From JARRQJ01 sp037381915 (GTDB lineage Bacteria > Pseudomonadota > Gammaproteobacteria > DRLM01), in assembly GCA_037381915.1 (NCBI GenBank), contig JARRQJ010000007.1, positions 1-64,000 of the forward strand: 64,000 nt of DNA, given 5' to 3'. The position numbers and the translations under genes were made by a program. Of the stretch, positions 1 to 9,312 are shown one piece after another. The notes below the pieces were generated by a model. It was not told the origin of the DNA, did no database searches, and worked only from the letters and a program-made list of their open reading frames with translations. How positions within the stretch are numbered: the first letter of the stretch is position 1; the number at the start of each line of letters is the position of its first letter.

Positions 1-941
1 AACAGGCGGGTGATGCGCAGCGACTCCATGAGGAACAGTCCCATCGCCGCTTCCACCAGAATGATTACCAAGGCGGCGATGTTGGCGGTTTTGAAGCCCA
101 GCAGATAGCTGCCGCCGCCAACCATTTCCTGCATCGGCCGGGTGATCAGATTGAAGTTGACCACTGCGCCGCCGATGGCGACGGCCAGCACGAAGCCGGC
201 GATGAAGAACTGGGTGAAGGCCGACGATGACAGGCTGCGCAGCGCCTTGTCGGTGCCTTTCATGATCGACTCGTATTCGTCCATGTGGCGGTCGATGGTC
301 TTGGAACGGGCCATCAGCCCATCGACACGTTTTCCCATCGCTTCGAGGGTCTGGCGCAACTTGCGCCAATCCGGCGCCATGGTCTTGAGCAGGGCATGGC
401 GTCCACGGGTGGCATTGCGGTATTCGGTGACCGCCTTGTCGTGGGCCTTGACCAGCGCATCATTGATGCCGCGCAGGATCTCCACCACCATCGGGTCCTC
501 GGTGCTGGGGATCTTGGCGACCGCGGCAACCGCCTTGGTCCAGCCCGGCGGCGAGGGCGGGACGTCACTGCTGTGCTGGTAGTCTTCGTCGATGTTGGTG
601 ATCACCTCGGCGAGGCGGCGCTGCAACGCCGGGTATTCGGCCATGTCGCGCTGCAGCGCGGCGTCCACGCGGGTGAATTCCCGTTCGATGATATGCTCGC
701 TCGCCTCGCGGCCTTGGGCCAGCAACACCTCGCGGTTGCGCGCTGCAATCCGGGAGGTCGCACCCTTGAGGGAGGTGGATGCCATGCCTAGGGCCTCATG
801 TACGACGCGGCTCAGCGAAGTGATGAAGTAGTGAGCGGGCCGGCGTGCGAAATAGAGTAAGCAACTTGTGACCAGGAACAGCAGCAGGAACGACAGCAGG
901 GGCTGCTCCGGAAACGGCAGGGATAGGTGTGAGAGATCCAT
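1..941 (-). CDS. Unrecognised membrane protein with coiled-coil middle, 3' end cut by window edge
   Basis: The frame is open from an ATG at 941 to the window edge, giving 313 residues and no stop. A good ribosome site (GGAGG, 6 bases upstream) supports the start. Three hydrophobic stretches are visible: about residues 16-32, 243-263 and 284-304. The long stretch between the first two is charged and mostly helical, with heptad-like leucine and alanine spacing. I see no catalytic motif and do not recognise the family. It could be a sensor-like or envelope-scaffold protein, but nothing in the sequence decides this. It diverges from glgP across a 542 bp gap. Coding is convincing from length, start signal and codon use; function is unknown. 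Confidence 0.75.
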   Translation of the reverse strand, partial: MDLSHLSLPFPEQPLLSFLLLFLVTSCLLYFARRPAHYFITSLSRVVHEALGMASTSLKGATSRIAARNREVLLAQGREASEHIIEREFTRVDAALQRDMAEYPALQRRLAEVITNIDEDYQHSSDVPPSPPGWTKAVAAVAKIPSTEDPMVVEILRGINDALVKAHDKAVTEYRNATRGRHALLKTMAPDWRKLRQTLEAMGKRVDGLMARSKTIDRHMDEYESIMKGTDKALRSLSSSAFTQFFIAGFVLAVAIGGAVVNFNLITRPMQEMVGGGSYLLGFKTANIAALVIILVEAAMGLFLMESLRITRL

Positions 942-1483
942 ATTGCCTCCATGTCGGGGACAACCGAAGGGTCGCCGCATCGGTAAATGCTGTCAGCATA
1001 GGCGGGCAGGGGGGCCGAAAACTGTGGCAGCAGTCACAGTTGAGGGGATGAAAAGTTGAACGGGGTCACACTCTGGGGACCATACTGCTGATGCCGTGGT
1101 CACCCGGTTATCCTTGTGGAAGTACGCCTCGATCTGGCGGGGATACCGCGTCCGGTACTGGGCGGGGTCGAGGAACTGACCCACGGGTTCGGCGAGGTGA
1201 TGGCGGTTTAGTAAAGACGGGCCACGGATTGGCGTTCGGCTGCGCAGCCGACGGATTCCCTGCACAGATCCGATCGGGTGAAGGTTGCGGACATGGCGAG
1301 GCTGACCCTGCAGGTAAGACGGCTTGAAGACGGCGAGGATGAAGCTTAAGGGGCCGTCATTACGCTGGCTTGTCTTATGCCTCTTCGGGCCGATTACTTG
1401 CTTGCGTGAATATTGCAATCGGGATTTGCAACTATACTGTACCCGGGTTTTGTTCGTATCGTCCCCCCAAGAGGGAGCTTGTC
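942..1483. other. Intergenic gap between divergent genes
   Basis: This 542 bp stretch has no gene I can support. A TATACT hexamer at 1433-1438 could be a -10 element for glgP, but the nearest -35-like hexamer (TTGCAA, 1413-1418) is only 14 bases away, so the promoter is uncertain. A minus-strand frame spans 1418-993 but has no ribosome site and an unlikely composition; it may hold decayed coding sequence. Confidence 0.5.
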
Positions 1484-3181
1484 ATGTTGGATGAATTTAC
1501 CCATTCACCGCGCATCGCCTATTTTTCCATGGAGATCGCCCTCGATAACGCCATTCCGACTTATGCGGGGGGCTTGGGTGTGCTCGCCGGCGACACGGTG
1601 CGGTCCGCCGCCGACCTGGAAGTACCCATCGTAGCGGTAACCTTGGTGAGCCGCAGGGGTTATTTCCGTCAGGAATTGGATGCCCAGGGTCACCAGCGGG
1701 AACTGCCCGATCCCTGGGACCCGTCGATCGCCGCGACGCCGCTGAATGCCAAGGTGGTGGTCAGCATCGAAGGCCAACGGGTATGGGTAGGGGCGTGGCT
1801 GTATATCGTCAAGGGGGAAAGGGTAGGACGCCAACCGGTGATCCTGTTGGACACCAATCTGGATGAGAACTCGGCGGAGAATCGTGAGCTGACTCATTAC
1901 CTGTACGGCGGGGACCAGGTCTACCGTCTTAAGCAGGAAATCGTGCTGGGGGTCGGCGGGGTGCGCCTGCTGCGGGCGCTGGGATTCGAGGTGAACGAGT
2001 ATCACCTGAACGAGGGCCATTCGGCGCTGTTGGCGGTGGAACTGTTACGTCGCTATGCCTTCCCCGCCTGGGATTTGCAACCGGGGGAATCGGAGTATGA
2101 CATCCCGCGGGTCCGCGACATGTGTAACTTCACTACGCATACGCCGGTGGAGGCGGGGCAGGACCGCTTTCCTTACGAACTGGTGCGTCGCCTGTTCCAG
2201 GATGATTACATCGATTTCAATACCCTCAAACATCTGGCTGGCAGCGAAGAACTGAACATGACCCGCCTTGCGCTAAATTTGAGCGAGTACGTGAACGGGG
2301 TGGCGGAGCGTCATGCCGAGGTATCGCGCAAGATGTTTCCCGGTTATCACGTCAAGGCGGTTACCAACGGCGTGCATCCCCACACCTGGACCAGTCAGAG
2401 TTTTTCCCAGCTGTACGATAAGTACCTGCCCGGGTGGTGTCATGAGCCGGAATTATTGCTCCGCGCCGACTGCTGTATTTCCGATGCCGCCGTATGGGAA
2501 GCGCACCGCCAGGCCAAGGCAGCGCTCATCGATAAGGTCACGGCGCTCACCGGCGTGACTCTCAATCCCAAGGTGCCGATCCTTGGTTTCGCCCGGCGCA
2601 TGACGGCGTACAAACGCCCCGATCTGTTGTTTGCCGACATGGCGCGGTTGAAGAACATCGCCCAGCAGTGGCCGTTTCAACTGGTCATGGCGGGCAAGGC
2701 CCATCCTCATGATGAGGGCGGCAAGCGTCTGATCGAGCAGATACACGCGCATATGCGCGACCTGGACGGGACGGTGCGCGGCGTGTTTCTTCCCAATTAC
2801 GACATGGAGCACGCCCTGACCATGGTGGCAGGCGTGGATGTGTGGATCAACACCCCCTTGCGTCCTCTGGAGGCCAGCGGCACCAGCGGCATGAAGGCGG
2901 CGTTCAACGGCGTCCCCCACTTGAGTGTACTCGACGGCTGGTGGATAGAAGGCTGCATAGAAGGCGTGACTGGCTGGGCGGTGGGCGACAGCAAGGAATC
3001 GGCCAACGGAGACGACGCCGCTTCGCTCTATGATAAACTGGAGCATGTCGTCTTGCCCCTTTACTACACCGACCAGCCAGGTTGGATCAGGATGATGAAA
3101 GGGGCGATTTGCAAGAGCGCATCGTACTTCAACTCCCATCGCATGATGCGCCGTTATGCTACGGAGGCGTATCTGCGCTAA
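1484..3181 (+). CDS. glgP: Alpha-glucan phosphorylase, short GT35 type
   Basis: Releases glucose-1-phosphate from glycogen or maltodextrin by phosphorolysis, using pyridoxal phosphate, in the cytoplasm. The 565-residue protein is of the short alpha-glucan phosphorylase class rather than the ~800-residue E. coli type. The N-terminus (RIAYFSMEIALDNAIPTYAGG) is typical, as is the motif EASGTSGMKAAFNG, whose lysine (about residue 471) is the expected cofactor lysine. The ATG at 1484 was chosen because GAGGGAG lies just upstream and the family homology begins there; the frame is open further upstream to 1370. It stands alone, with no other glycogen genes nearby, and converges with the HDOD gene. 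Confidence 0.9.
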   Translation: MLDEFTHSPRIAYFSMEIALDNAIPTYAGGLGVLAGDTVRSAADLEVPIVAVTLVSRRGYFRQELDAQGHQRELPDPWDPSIAATPLNAKVVVSIEGQRVWVGAWLYIVKGERVGRQPVILLDTNLDENSAENRELTHYLYGGDQVYRLKQEIVLGVGGVRLLRALGFEVNEYHLNEGHSALLAVELLRRYAFPAWDLQPGESEYDIPRVRDMCNFTTHTPVEAGQDRFPYELVRRLFQDDYIDFNTLKHLAGSEELNMTRLALNLSEYVNGVAERHAEVSRKMFPGYHVKAVTNGVHPHTWTSQSFSQLYDKYLPGWCHEPELLLRADCCISDAAVWEAHRQAKAALIDKVTALTGVTLNPKVPILGFARRMTAYKRPDLLFADMARLKNIAQQWPFQLVMAGKAHPHDEGGKRLIEQIHAHMRDLDGTVRGVFLPNYDMEHALTMVAGVDVWINTPLRPLEASGTSGMKAAFNGVPHLSVLDGWWIEGCIEGVTGWAVGDSKESANGDDAASLYDKLEHVVLPLYYTDQPGWIRMMKGAICKSASYFNSHRMMRRYATEAYLR

Positions 3182-3250
3182 GGCAAACGAACTCTCGAGA
3201 AGCGGAAGCGGTTGAGGGTGATTGCCAGGGGGGCCGTCGGTGCCGGGACT

Positions 3251-4126
3251 TCAGTGGATATGGGCGGCGACGTCCTGGGTCTCAGGCTGGAATAGTCCGA
3301 GGACGTGGCTGAACTGCTGTTCCACATCGGCGATAACCGGCGAGATCACGTTGTCGGTGAGGCCGGCCAGTTGCCAGGCTTGGGGTTCCATGGGGGGGAC
3401 GTGCGGATCGCCGGAATTTCCGTACTGCAGGGCATCGGAGATCACGTCGGCGATATGGATCAGCGCGGTGTCACTGGGGAAACGTTGCGCACGCTGCGGG
3501 CTGTGATGGAATTCAGTGGCCTCCTGGAAATGTTCGGGTAATTTCCATTTGCGCAGGATTTCCACGCCCACCATGGCGTGATCGAAGCCCATCACCTCTT
3601 CTTCGGCCTGAAAGAGGGGTACGTTGTTGTGCTGGGCGCGCAACAGGGCCTCCCGCGCCAGTTCCGGCACCTTGCGATAGATCAGTAGGCTGCCGATGTC
3701 GTGCAACAGACCCGCCACGAAGTAACGTTCCACCAGCTGCTCCCCCCGATACGCCGCCAGAGAACGGGCCGCCAGACCGCAGCATATGCTGTGACGCCAG
3801 AAATCTTCCATGGTGACCAAGTCATTGGGGATACCCTTGAAGCTGCGAATCACGCTGGTGGCGAGGATGAGTTCCCGCAGTTCGCGAGTGCCGATCACCG
3901 TTATGGCGCGGGAGATGGTGTCGATTTGGGAAGGAAAGCCGTAAAAGACGCTGTTGGCGATTTTCAACAGCCGGGCGCTGAGGGCCGAGTCGTTGCTGAT
4001 GACGCGGCCGATGTCCGCCGCGGAGTGGCGCGGGCTGTCGATCATTTCATTGATCTTTAGGAATATTTCAGGAAGCGTGGCGATTTCTATTGCGCCGGCG
4101 ACCAGTTCCCGCGGGCTGATGCTCAT
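3251..4126 (-). CDS. HDOD domain signalling protein
   Basis: A 291-residue protein made almost entirely of one HDOD domain (about residues 10-205), a degenerate relative of HD phosphohydrolases found in bacterial signalling proteins. The stretch FVAGLLHDIGSLLIY retains an HD pair, but most HDOD proteins are thought to be non-catalytic, and no second output domain is visible. The C-terminal 80 residues are hydrophilic. It diverges from copA across 252 bp and converges with glgP. The specific process it controls cannot be read from sequence or neighbours. Confidence 0.85.
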   Translation of the reverse strand: MSISPRELVAGAIEIATLPEIFLKINEMIDSPRHSAADIGRVISNDSALSARLLKIANSVFYGFPSQIDTISRAITVIGTRELRELILATSVIRSFKGIPNDLVTMEDFWRHSICCGLAARSLAAYRGEQLVERYFVAGLLHDIGSLLIYRKVPELAREALLRAQHNNVPLFQAEEEVMGFDHAMVGVEILRKWKLPEHFQEATEFHHSPQRAQRFPSDTALIHIADVISDALQYGNSGDPHVPPMEPQAWQLAGLTDNVISPVIADVEQQFSHVLGLFQPETQDVAAHIH

Positions 4127-4378
4127 GCTCTCCCCCTCACGCTTGGTGTACGCTTTTGCTTATGACTTCAGATGGCGATGGTCAGTAACCCCAATATAGC
4201 GGACACTTATCCCACGACTGAAGTCGAAATAAGCTTAATCCCCGCCTTCCAAGGCCTTGTCGCGACACTTGTTCCGATGCCGCTACCTTCTGAATCTACG
4301 ACCTTTGAGGGGGGGCGATCAAGCTTTTTATGGCAGATTGCGGGGTGGTATCTCGGTTTGTCCTGTAAGATTTGAATT

Positions 4379-6613
4379 ATGGATCAACAACATCACATAC
4401 GGCTTTCCATTGCCGGGATGAGTTGCGCCGGCTGCGTTGCCGCCGTGGAAGGCGCATTGCGCGTGGTGCCGGGGGTGACGGAGGCCAACGTGAATTTCGC
4501 CGAGCATACCGCGGACGTTACCGGCAAGGTGACGTCCCGGACGCTCATGGCGGCGGTCAAGGCGGCGGGATATGAGGCGGCGGAGTTGAAGGGGAGTGAG
4601 GATGAGGCGGTCAAGGAGGCCGCCGAGACCACCCATTACCGGCGCCTGCTGCAAAAGACCGTGGTGGCTGCCGTGGTCGGTATCCCCTTGTTCCTAGCTG
4701 GGATAAGCGGGGTATTGCCGGCTATGGCTACTCCGGCGGGCCGCGGGTTTTGGCTGGCGGCGGGCGGAGCGACGGCGCTGGTCATGGCGTATGCCGGCGG
4801 CCATTTCTTTGTTGGTGCCTGGAAGGCCCTCAAGATCCATAACGCCAATATGGATACCCTGATCGCCGTGGGAACAGGGGCTGCCTGGTTGTATTCCATG
4901 GCGGTGGCCTTGTTCCCGGAGCGGGTACCGATACTGGCCCAACACGCTTACTTCGAGGCCGCGGCGGTAATCATCGCCTTGATTAATCTCGGTCAGGCCC
5001 TGGAGATGCGGGCGCGCGGCCGGACCTCGGAGGCGATTCGGCGGCTGATCGGTCTGCAGCCCAAGACGGCGCGGGTGGTCCGTGATGGGCGGGAGCTGGA
5101 CATCCCCATCGCAGAGGTCGGCTTGGATGAGACCTTGCGCGTGCGGCCGGGTGAGCGCCTGCCGGTGGACGGCGTGATCATCGAGGGGCACTCCAACGTC
5201 GATGAATCCATGCTCAGCGGCGAGGCGCTGCCAGTGGAGAAGGGCGTCGGCGACGAGGTGGTGGGTGGCACCATCAACGCCTCCGGCAGCTTTCTCTACC
5301 AGGCCAAGCGCGTGGGCAGGGAGACGGTTCTGGCGCAGATTATCGAGATGGTGCGCAAGGCGCAAAGCGCCAAGCCGGCCATCGGCCGGCTCGCCGACCG
5401 GGTCGCGGCGGTCTTCGTCCCTAGCGTGATGATCGTGGCGGTGCTCACCTTCCTGTTGTGGTACAACCTGGGTCCGGAACCGGTGGTGAGCTTCGCCATC
5501 GTGACAACCATGACGGTACTGATCATCGCCTGCCCCTGCGCCCTCGGCCTGGCCACCCCCATCTCCATCATGGTCGGCGTGGGCAAGGCGGCGGAGTACG
5601 GCATATTAGTCCGCAACGGCGACGCGTTGCAGCAGGCGGGCAAGCTCACCGCGGTGGTGCTGGACAAGACCGGTACCGTGACCGAAGGCCGCCCGGCCGT
5701 GACCCGCGTGGTCGCGGGGAATGCCTGGGATGAACCCAGTTTGCTGCGCATCGCCGCCGCCGTGGAAACCGGCTCCGAACACCCCCTCGCCGCGGCGGTG
5801 GTGGAGGCGGCCCGCACACGGCAGATCGAGGTGCCGGCAAGCGATAGGTTTCGGGCGGTGGCGGGCCGCGGCGTACAGGCGTGGGTGGCGGACAAGACCG
5901 TGTTGTTCGGTAACCGCACCTGGATGGAGGACAATCGCGTACCGCTGGGCGACATGCCCGTGCAGGCGGAGCAACTGGCGCGCGAGGCGCAGACGCCAAC
6001 CTACCTCGCCGTGGACGGTGAACTCGCCGGCTTGATCGCGGTGGCGGACCCGGTCAAGCATGATTCCGCCGCCGCCATCCGGCGCCTGCACGCGCTGGGT
6101 TTGAAGGTGGTCATGATCAGCGGCGATCATCGCGTTACCGCCGATGCCGTGGCGCGTCAGGTGGGTGTGGACGAGGTTCTGGCCGAGGTGCTGCCCCAGG
6201 ATAAGGCCAAGAAGGTGGCGGCCCTGCAGGGGCGCGGCGAGATCGTGGCCATGGTGGGCGACGGCATCAACGATGCGCCGGCCCTGGCCCAGGCCGATGT
6301 GGGCTACGCCATCGGCAGCGGTACCGACGTGGCGATCGAGAGCGCCGATGTAACCTTGATGCGCGGTTCCCTGCACGGGGTGGCGGATGCCATTGCCATT
6401 TCGCGGGTGAGTTTACGCAATATCAAGCAGAATCTGTTCGGCGCCTTTGTCTACAACATCGTCGGCATTCCGGTGGCCGCGGGTGCCCTTTATCCCATTT
6501 TCGGCGTCTTGCTCAATCCCATGATCGCTGGGGGCGCCATGGCCATGTCGTCGGTGACGGTGGTGTCCAACGCCAATCGCCTGCGCTGGTTCAAGGTGCG
6601 CGAGGCGCGATGA
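4379..6613 (+). CDS. copA: Copper-exporting P1B-type ATPase
   Basis: Pumps monovalent copper out of the cytoplasm using ATP. The 744 residues show one N-terminal heavy-metal-binding domain (MSCAGC, Cys16 and Cys19), paired hydrophobic helices at about 88-205, an actuator domain with SGEALPVEK, the transmembrane metal site CPC at 385-387 (IIACPCALGLATP), the phosphorylation motif DKTGT with Asp429, the nucleotide-binding SEHPLA motif, and the hinge GDGINDAPALAQADVG. The CPC motif and single metal-binding domain fit the Cu(I) subgroup. The upstream gap contains small inverted repeats (CGACT-GA-AGTCG at 4215-4226; GCCTT-CC-AAGGC at 4244-4255) that could bind a regulator, but no CueR-type gene is adjacent. 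The next gene overlaps by 4 bp. Confidence 0.95.
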   Translation: MDQQHHIRLSIAGMSCAGCVAAVEGALRVVPGVTEANVNFAEHTADVTGKVTSRTLMAAVKAAGYEAAELKGSEDEAVKEAAETTHYRRLLQKTVVAAVVGIPLFLAGISGVLPAMATPAGRGFWLAAGGATALVMAYAGGHFFVGAWKALKIHNANMDTLIAVGTGAAWLYSMAVALFPERVPILAQHAYFEAAAVIIALINLGQALEMRARGRTSEAIRRLIGLQPKTARVVRDGRELDIPIAEVGLDETLRVRPGERLPVDGVIIEGHSNVDESMLSGEALPVEKGVGDEVVGGTINASGSFLYQAKRVGRETVLAQIIEMVRKAQSAKPAIGRLADRVAAVFVPSVMIVAVLTFLLWYNLGPEPVVSFAIVTTMTVLIIACPCALGLATPISIMVGVGKAAEYGILVRNGDALQQAGKLTAVVLDKTGTVTEGRPAVTRVVAGNAWDEPSLLRIAAAVETGSEHPLAAAVVEAARTRQIEVPASDRFRAVAGRGVQAWVADKTVLFGNRTWMEDNRVPLGDMPVQAEQLAREAQTPTYLAVDGELAGLIAVADPVKHDSAAAIRRLHALGLKVVMISGDHRVTADAVARQVGVDEVLAEVLPQDKAKKVAALQGRGEIVAMVGDGINDAPALAQADVGYAIGSGTDVAIESADVTLMRGSLHGVADAIAISRVSLRNIKQNLFGAFVYNIVGIPVAAGALYPIFGVLLNPMIAGGAMAMSSVTVVSNANRLRWFKVREAR

Positions 6614-6972
6614 TGGATACCCTCGTCGTCGATATCGCAGGTCTCGCCCTGATCGGCTTGATCGTGTGGTGGTTCTGGTTGTCCCATCCCGCCGCCCGCC
6701 GGCTGGACGACGCCCCGATCACCATTGTGGCGGAGGATGGCGTCTATTCGCCCGCCCATATTGAGGTTAGCCGGGCCGGGCCGATCGTGCTGCGCTTTCT
6801 GCGCAAGGATCCCAGCCCATGCGCCGCCAAGGTGATCTTCACGGACTTGGGGGTTAGCGCCGACTTGCCGGTGGGCGAGGAACGGGAGCTGCGCCTCGAC
6901 CCGCCGCCGCCCGGCGACTACGAGTTTGTCTGCGAGATGCATATGTACCAGGGGACGTTAACGGTGAAATAG
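6610..6972 (+). CDS. Membrane-anchored cupredoxin-like protein
   Basis: A 120-residue protein with an N-terminal membrane helix (about residues 7-25) followed by a small cupredoxin-like beta domain. Possible metal ligands are the cysteine in PSPCAAKVIFTDLG and the cluster FVCEMHMYQGTL near the C-terminus, which offers Cys, Met and His. Its start overlaps the copA stop by 4 bp, so the two are almost certainly co-translated. I infer that it accepts or buffers copper exported by CopA on the periplasmic face; this is not proven by sequence. The first ATG (6610) is immediately followed by a second (6613). Confidence 0.8.
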   Translation: MMDTLVVDIAGLALIGLIVWWFWLSHPAARRLDDAPITIVAEDGVYSPAHIEVSRAGPIVLRFLRKDPSPCAAKVIFTDLGVSADLPVGEERELRLDPPPPGDYEFVCEMHMYQGTLTVK

Positions 6973-7015
6973 CCGCGTGCCTGCGTAAGCTTGCTTGAGC
7001 TGAAAGGAGATCGGT

Positions 7016-7822
7016 GTGAGTTGGTGGGGAAAGGCGTTGGGAGGGACCTTTGGCTTTCTGTTGGGCGGACCCTTGGGCGCGTTGCTGGGTGCGGCGCTGG
7101 GGCACCAGTTGGATCAGAAGGCCGCCACCACCGGTCTCCTCGGCGGAGGAGGAATGGACATCGGTTCCCAGCAACGGGTACAGGCGGTGTTTTTCATGGC
7201 TACCTTCTCGGTGATGGGCCACGTCGCCAAGGCCGACGGCAGGGTCAGCGAGGACGAGATCGAGGCCGCTCGCGCCGTGATGGCGCGCCTGGGCTTGAAC
7301 CCGCAACTCCGGCAGGCGGCCATGCGGCTCTTTACCCAGGGCAAACAGCCCGATTTTCCCTTGGACGACGTATTGCGGCAATTCAAGCAGGAATGCCAGC
7401 GGCGCCGCACCTTGTTGCAGTTGTTCATGGAATTCCTGCTCATGGCCGCCTACGCGGACGGCGTGATGCACGCCGCGGAGCGCCGCTTGTTGCTGCATGT
7501 CAGCAGTCGGTTGGGCTTCAGCGCGGCCGAGTTCGAACGCCTAGAGGCCATGGTCCGCGCGGGACGCCATTTTGAACAGGGACAGCGGCCCCGCGCGCAA
7601 GCCGCTCGCGTGTCGCTGGCGGACGCCTACGCCGTCCTCAGTGTTGCCCCGGAAGCGAGCGACGAGCAGATCAAAACGGTCTACCGACGCTTGCTGAGTC
7701 AACATCACCCCGATAAGTTGGTGGCGAAGGGCCTGCCGGAAGAGATGATGAAAATCGCGTCCGAACGCACGCATCAAATCCGTTCGGCCTACGAGGTGAT
7801 TCGAGAGAAACGCGGTTTCTGA
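7016..7822 (+). CDS. djlA: Membrane-anchored J-domain co-chaperone DjlA
   Basis: A DnaK co-chaperone tethered to the inner membrane. The 268 residues hold a glycine-rich N-terminal membrane segment (about residues 8-30), a TerB-like helical domain (about 55-180) and a C-terminal J domain (about 200-268) with the diagnostic HPD tripeptide in LLSQHHPDKLVAKG. The GTG start is supported by AAAGGAG eight bases upstream and by the typical N-terminus MSWWGKALGGTFGFLLGG. It follows the cupredoxin gene by 43 bp and may be read from the same transcript, but no functional link to copper is implied. Confidence 0.93.
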   Translation: MSWWGKALGGTFGFLLGGPLGALLGAALGHQLDQKAATTGLLGGGGMDIGSQQRVQAVFFMATFSVMGHVAKADGRVSEDEIEAARAVMARLGLNPQLRQAAMRLFTQGKQPDFPLDDVLRQFKQECQRRRTLLQLFMEFLLMAAYADGVMHAAERRLLLHVSSRLGFSAAEFERLEAMVRAGRHFEQGQRPRAQAARVSLADAYAVLSVAPEASDEQIKTVYRRLLSQHHPDKLVAKGLPEEMMKIASERTHQIRSAYEVIREKRGF

Positions 7823-7874
7823 CAACGGCTTAATTTTGGGGGCGCCGCGCTCGGCGGGCGACGGCAGGATGCGT

Positions 7875-7880
7875 TATAAT
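7875..7880 (+). promoter_or_regulatory. Consensus -10 hexamer upstream of sspA
   Basis: TATAAT, a perfect -10 hexamer, lies 125 bp before sspA in the djlA-sspA gap. No good -35 hexamer sits 16-18 bases upstream in this GC-rich run, so the assignment is tentative. Confidence 0.3.
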
Positions 7881-8004
7881 CGGTGTCAACAGCGGGTCGA
7901 GGCAAACTCAACGGCATGGTTTGGTGCTATGTTGGGGTCACAGCGACGAGTTGCTGTCCTTGTTCGCTGAACATAGGTCGTTGGCGGTAGGGTGTGAGGA
8001 GTAC

Positions 8005-8640
8005 ATGGCAATTTTGGCCGGCAGAAGACCTGTAATGACACTTTTCTCCAATGCCGCTTGTCCCCAAAGCCACCGCGTGCGTTTGGTGTTGGCGGAGAAG
8101 GGCATTTCCGCCGACGTGGTGGAAGTGGGGGACGGTACCTTTACCGAAGATCTGGTCGAGTTGAATCCCTATGGTTCGGTGCCTACCTTGGTGGACCGCG
8201 ACTTGGTGTTGTACAACACTCAGATCATCATGGAATATCTGGAGGACCGCTATCCTCACCCGCCGTTGATGCCGGTGGATCCGGTGGCGCGCGCACGGGT
8301 CAAGCTCTACATCTATCGCATGGAACGCGACTGGTACAGTCTGTTGGAGCCGTTCGTCACGGGGGAGGATGAAAAGGCCGCCCAGGTGCGTAATGTCATT
8401 CGTGACGGTTTGACGGTGATCGCACCCATTTTCGAGCAGAAACCGTTTTTCATGAGCGATGAGCTGACGCTCGCGGATTACACGTTGTTGCCGCTGCTCT
8501 GGCGGCTGCCGTCCTACAATATCGAGTTGCCCGCCTCGGCACAGGCCGTGCTCGATTATGCGGAACGGCTGTTCGCCAGGGCCCCGTTTAAGCGCAGCAT
8601 GTCCGCCGCGGAACGGGAGTTGCGCCCCTCGCCCGCATAA
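8005..8640 (+). CDS. sspA: Stringent starvation protein A, GST-fold RNA polymerase-associated protein
   Basis: A glutathione-transferase-fold protein that in E. coli binds RNA polymerase and alters promoter choice under starvation. The 211 residues contain a thioredoxin-like N-terminal half (MTLFSNAACPQSHRVRLVLA) and a helical C-terminal half. The E..LV.LNPYGSVPTLVDRDLVLY stretch is typical of SspA. The ATG at 8005 was preferred because GTGAGGAG lies 4 bases upstream and because the extra residues encoded from 7921 are not family-like. sspB follows after 279 bp. The cytochrome bc1 genes that often precede sspA are absent here. Confidence 0.93.
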   Translation: MAILAGRRPVMTLFSNAACPQSHRVRLVLAEKGISADVVEVGDGTFTEDLVELNPYGSVPTLVDRDLVLYNTQIIMEYLEDRYPHPPLMPVDPVARARVKLYIYRMERDWYSLLEPFVTGEDEKAAQVRNVIRDGLTVIAPIFEQKPFFMSDELTLADYTLLPLLWRLPSYNIELPASAQAVLDYAERLFARAPFKRSMSAAERELRPSPA

Positions 8641-8919
8641 CACGCTTGACGGCTCGAGGCAAAACCCTTTTCCGTGCCCAAGTCCCCGGCCTGCACGGAA
8701 GCGCGGTGGCGGGCGGGCGACGCGGCCTGAGGCCCGATCCGTCGGTCGCCGGGCTTTGCGCCATGCAACGCCGGGCCCATGGTGTGCGCTTTTACTTACT
8801 TAGGGGGCTCGGGGTGGATTATAATCGAACCGTTGCCGGCAACTCATGGGTGGATATTATGGAATCTGCCGATAAGTGGCTTATCTACGATTTTTTTGCG
8901 AGGCCTGATCGTGCACAAG

Positions 8920-9312
8920 ATGACATCAAATCGACCCTATCTGATCCGGGCGTTTTACGACTGGATCGTCGCTAACGGTTTGACGCCCTATATTACCGTC
9001 GATGCCACCGTGGAAGGGTCGATCCTGCCGCAACCACATGTGCGCGACGGCCAGATCGTCTTGAACATCAGCCCCCGTGCCGTCCAGCACCTGCAACTGG
9101 GTGACGAGGAGATCAGCTTCAGCGCCCGTTTCGCCGGCGTCGCCCTGCAGGTGGTGGTGCCGCCGCGGGCGGTGGTGGCGATCTATGCCCGTGAAAACGG
9201 CGAAGGAATGCTGTTCGGTCAGGAGAAGGGCCGTGACGGTGGACCGCCGGACGGGCCGAGTACGCCGTCTCCGGCCAAGGGCGGGCGGCCGTCACTGCGC
9301 GTGGTCAAGTAG
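8920..9312 (+). CDS. sspB: ClpXP adaptor SspB
   Basis: Delivers ssrA-tagged proteins to the ClpXP protease. The 130-residue protein has the substrate-binding fold (TSNRPYLIRAFYDWIVANG through about residue 100), a flexible Gly/Pro-rich linker, and the C-terminal ClpX-docking module GGRPSLRVVK, nearly identical to the E. coli tail. The ATG at 8920 matches the usual family start; a GTG at 8911, with GAGG eight bases upstream, is an alternative that would add three residues. Its last 8 bases overlap the end of the convergent FAD oxidase gene. Confidence 0.93.
   Translation: MTSNRPYLIRAFYDWIVANGLTPYITVDATVEGSILPQPHVRDGQIVLNISPRAVQHLQLGDEEISFSARFAGVALQVVVPPRAVVAIYARENGEGMLFGQEKGRDGGPPDGPSTPSPAKGGRPSLRVVK

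Noticed and set aside
993..1418. A 141-codon minus-strand frame in the left gap
   Set aside because: No ribosome site, no recognisable domain, and it would crowd the glgP promoter region. Kept only as possible debris.
8641..8919. Separate sspB promoter with TATAAT at 8820-8825
   Set aside because: The -10 hexamer is perfect, but no -35 hexamer at proper spacing was found, and no gene or RNA is evident in the 279 bp gap.
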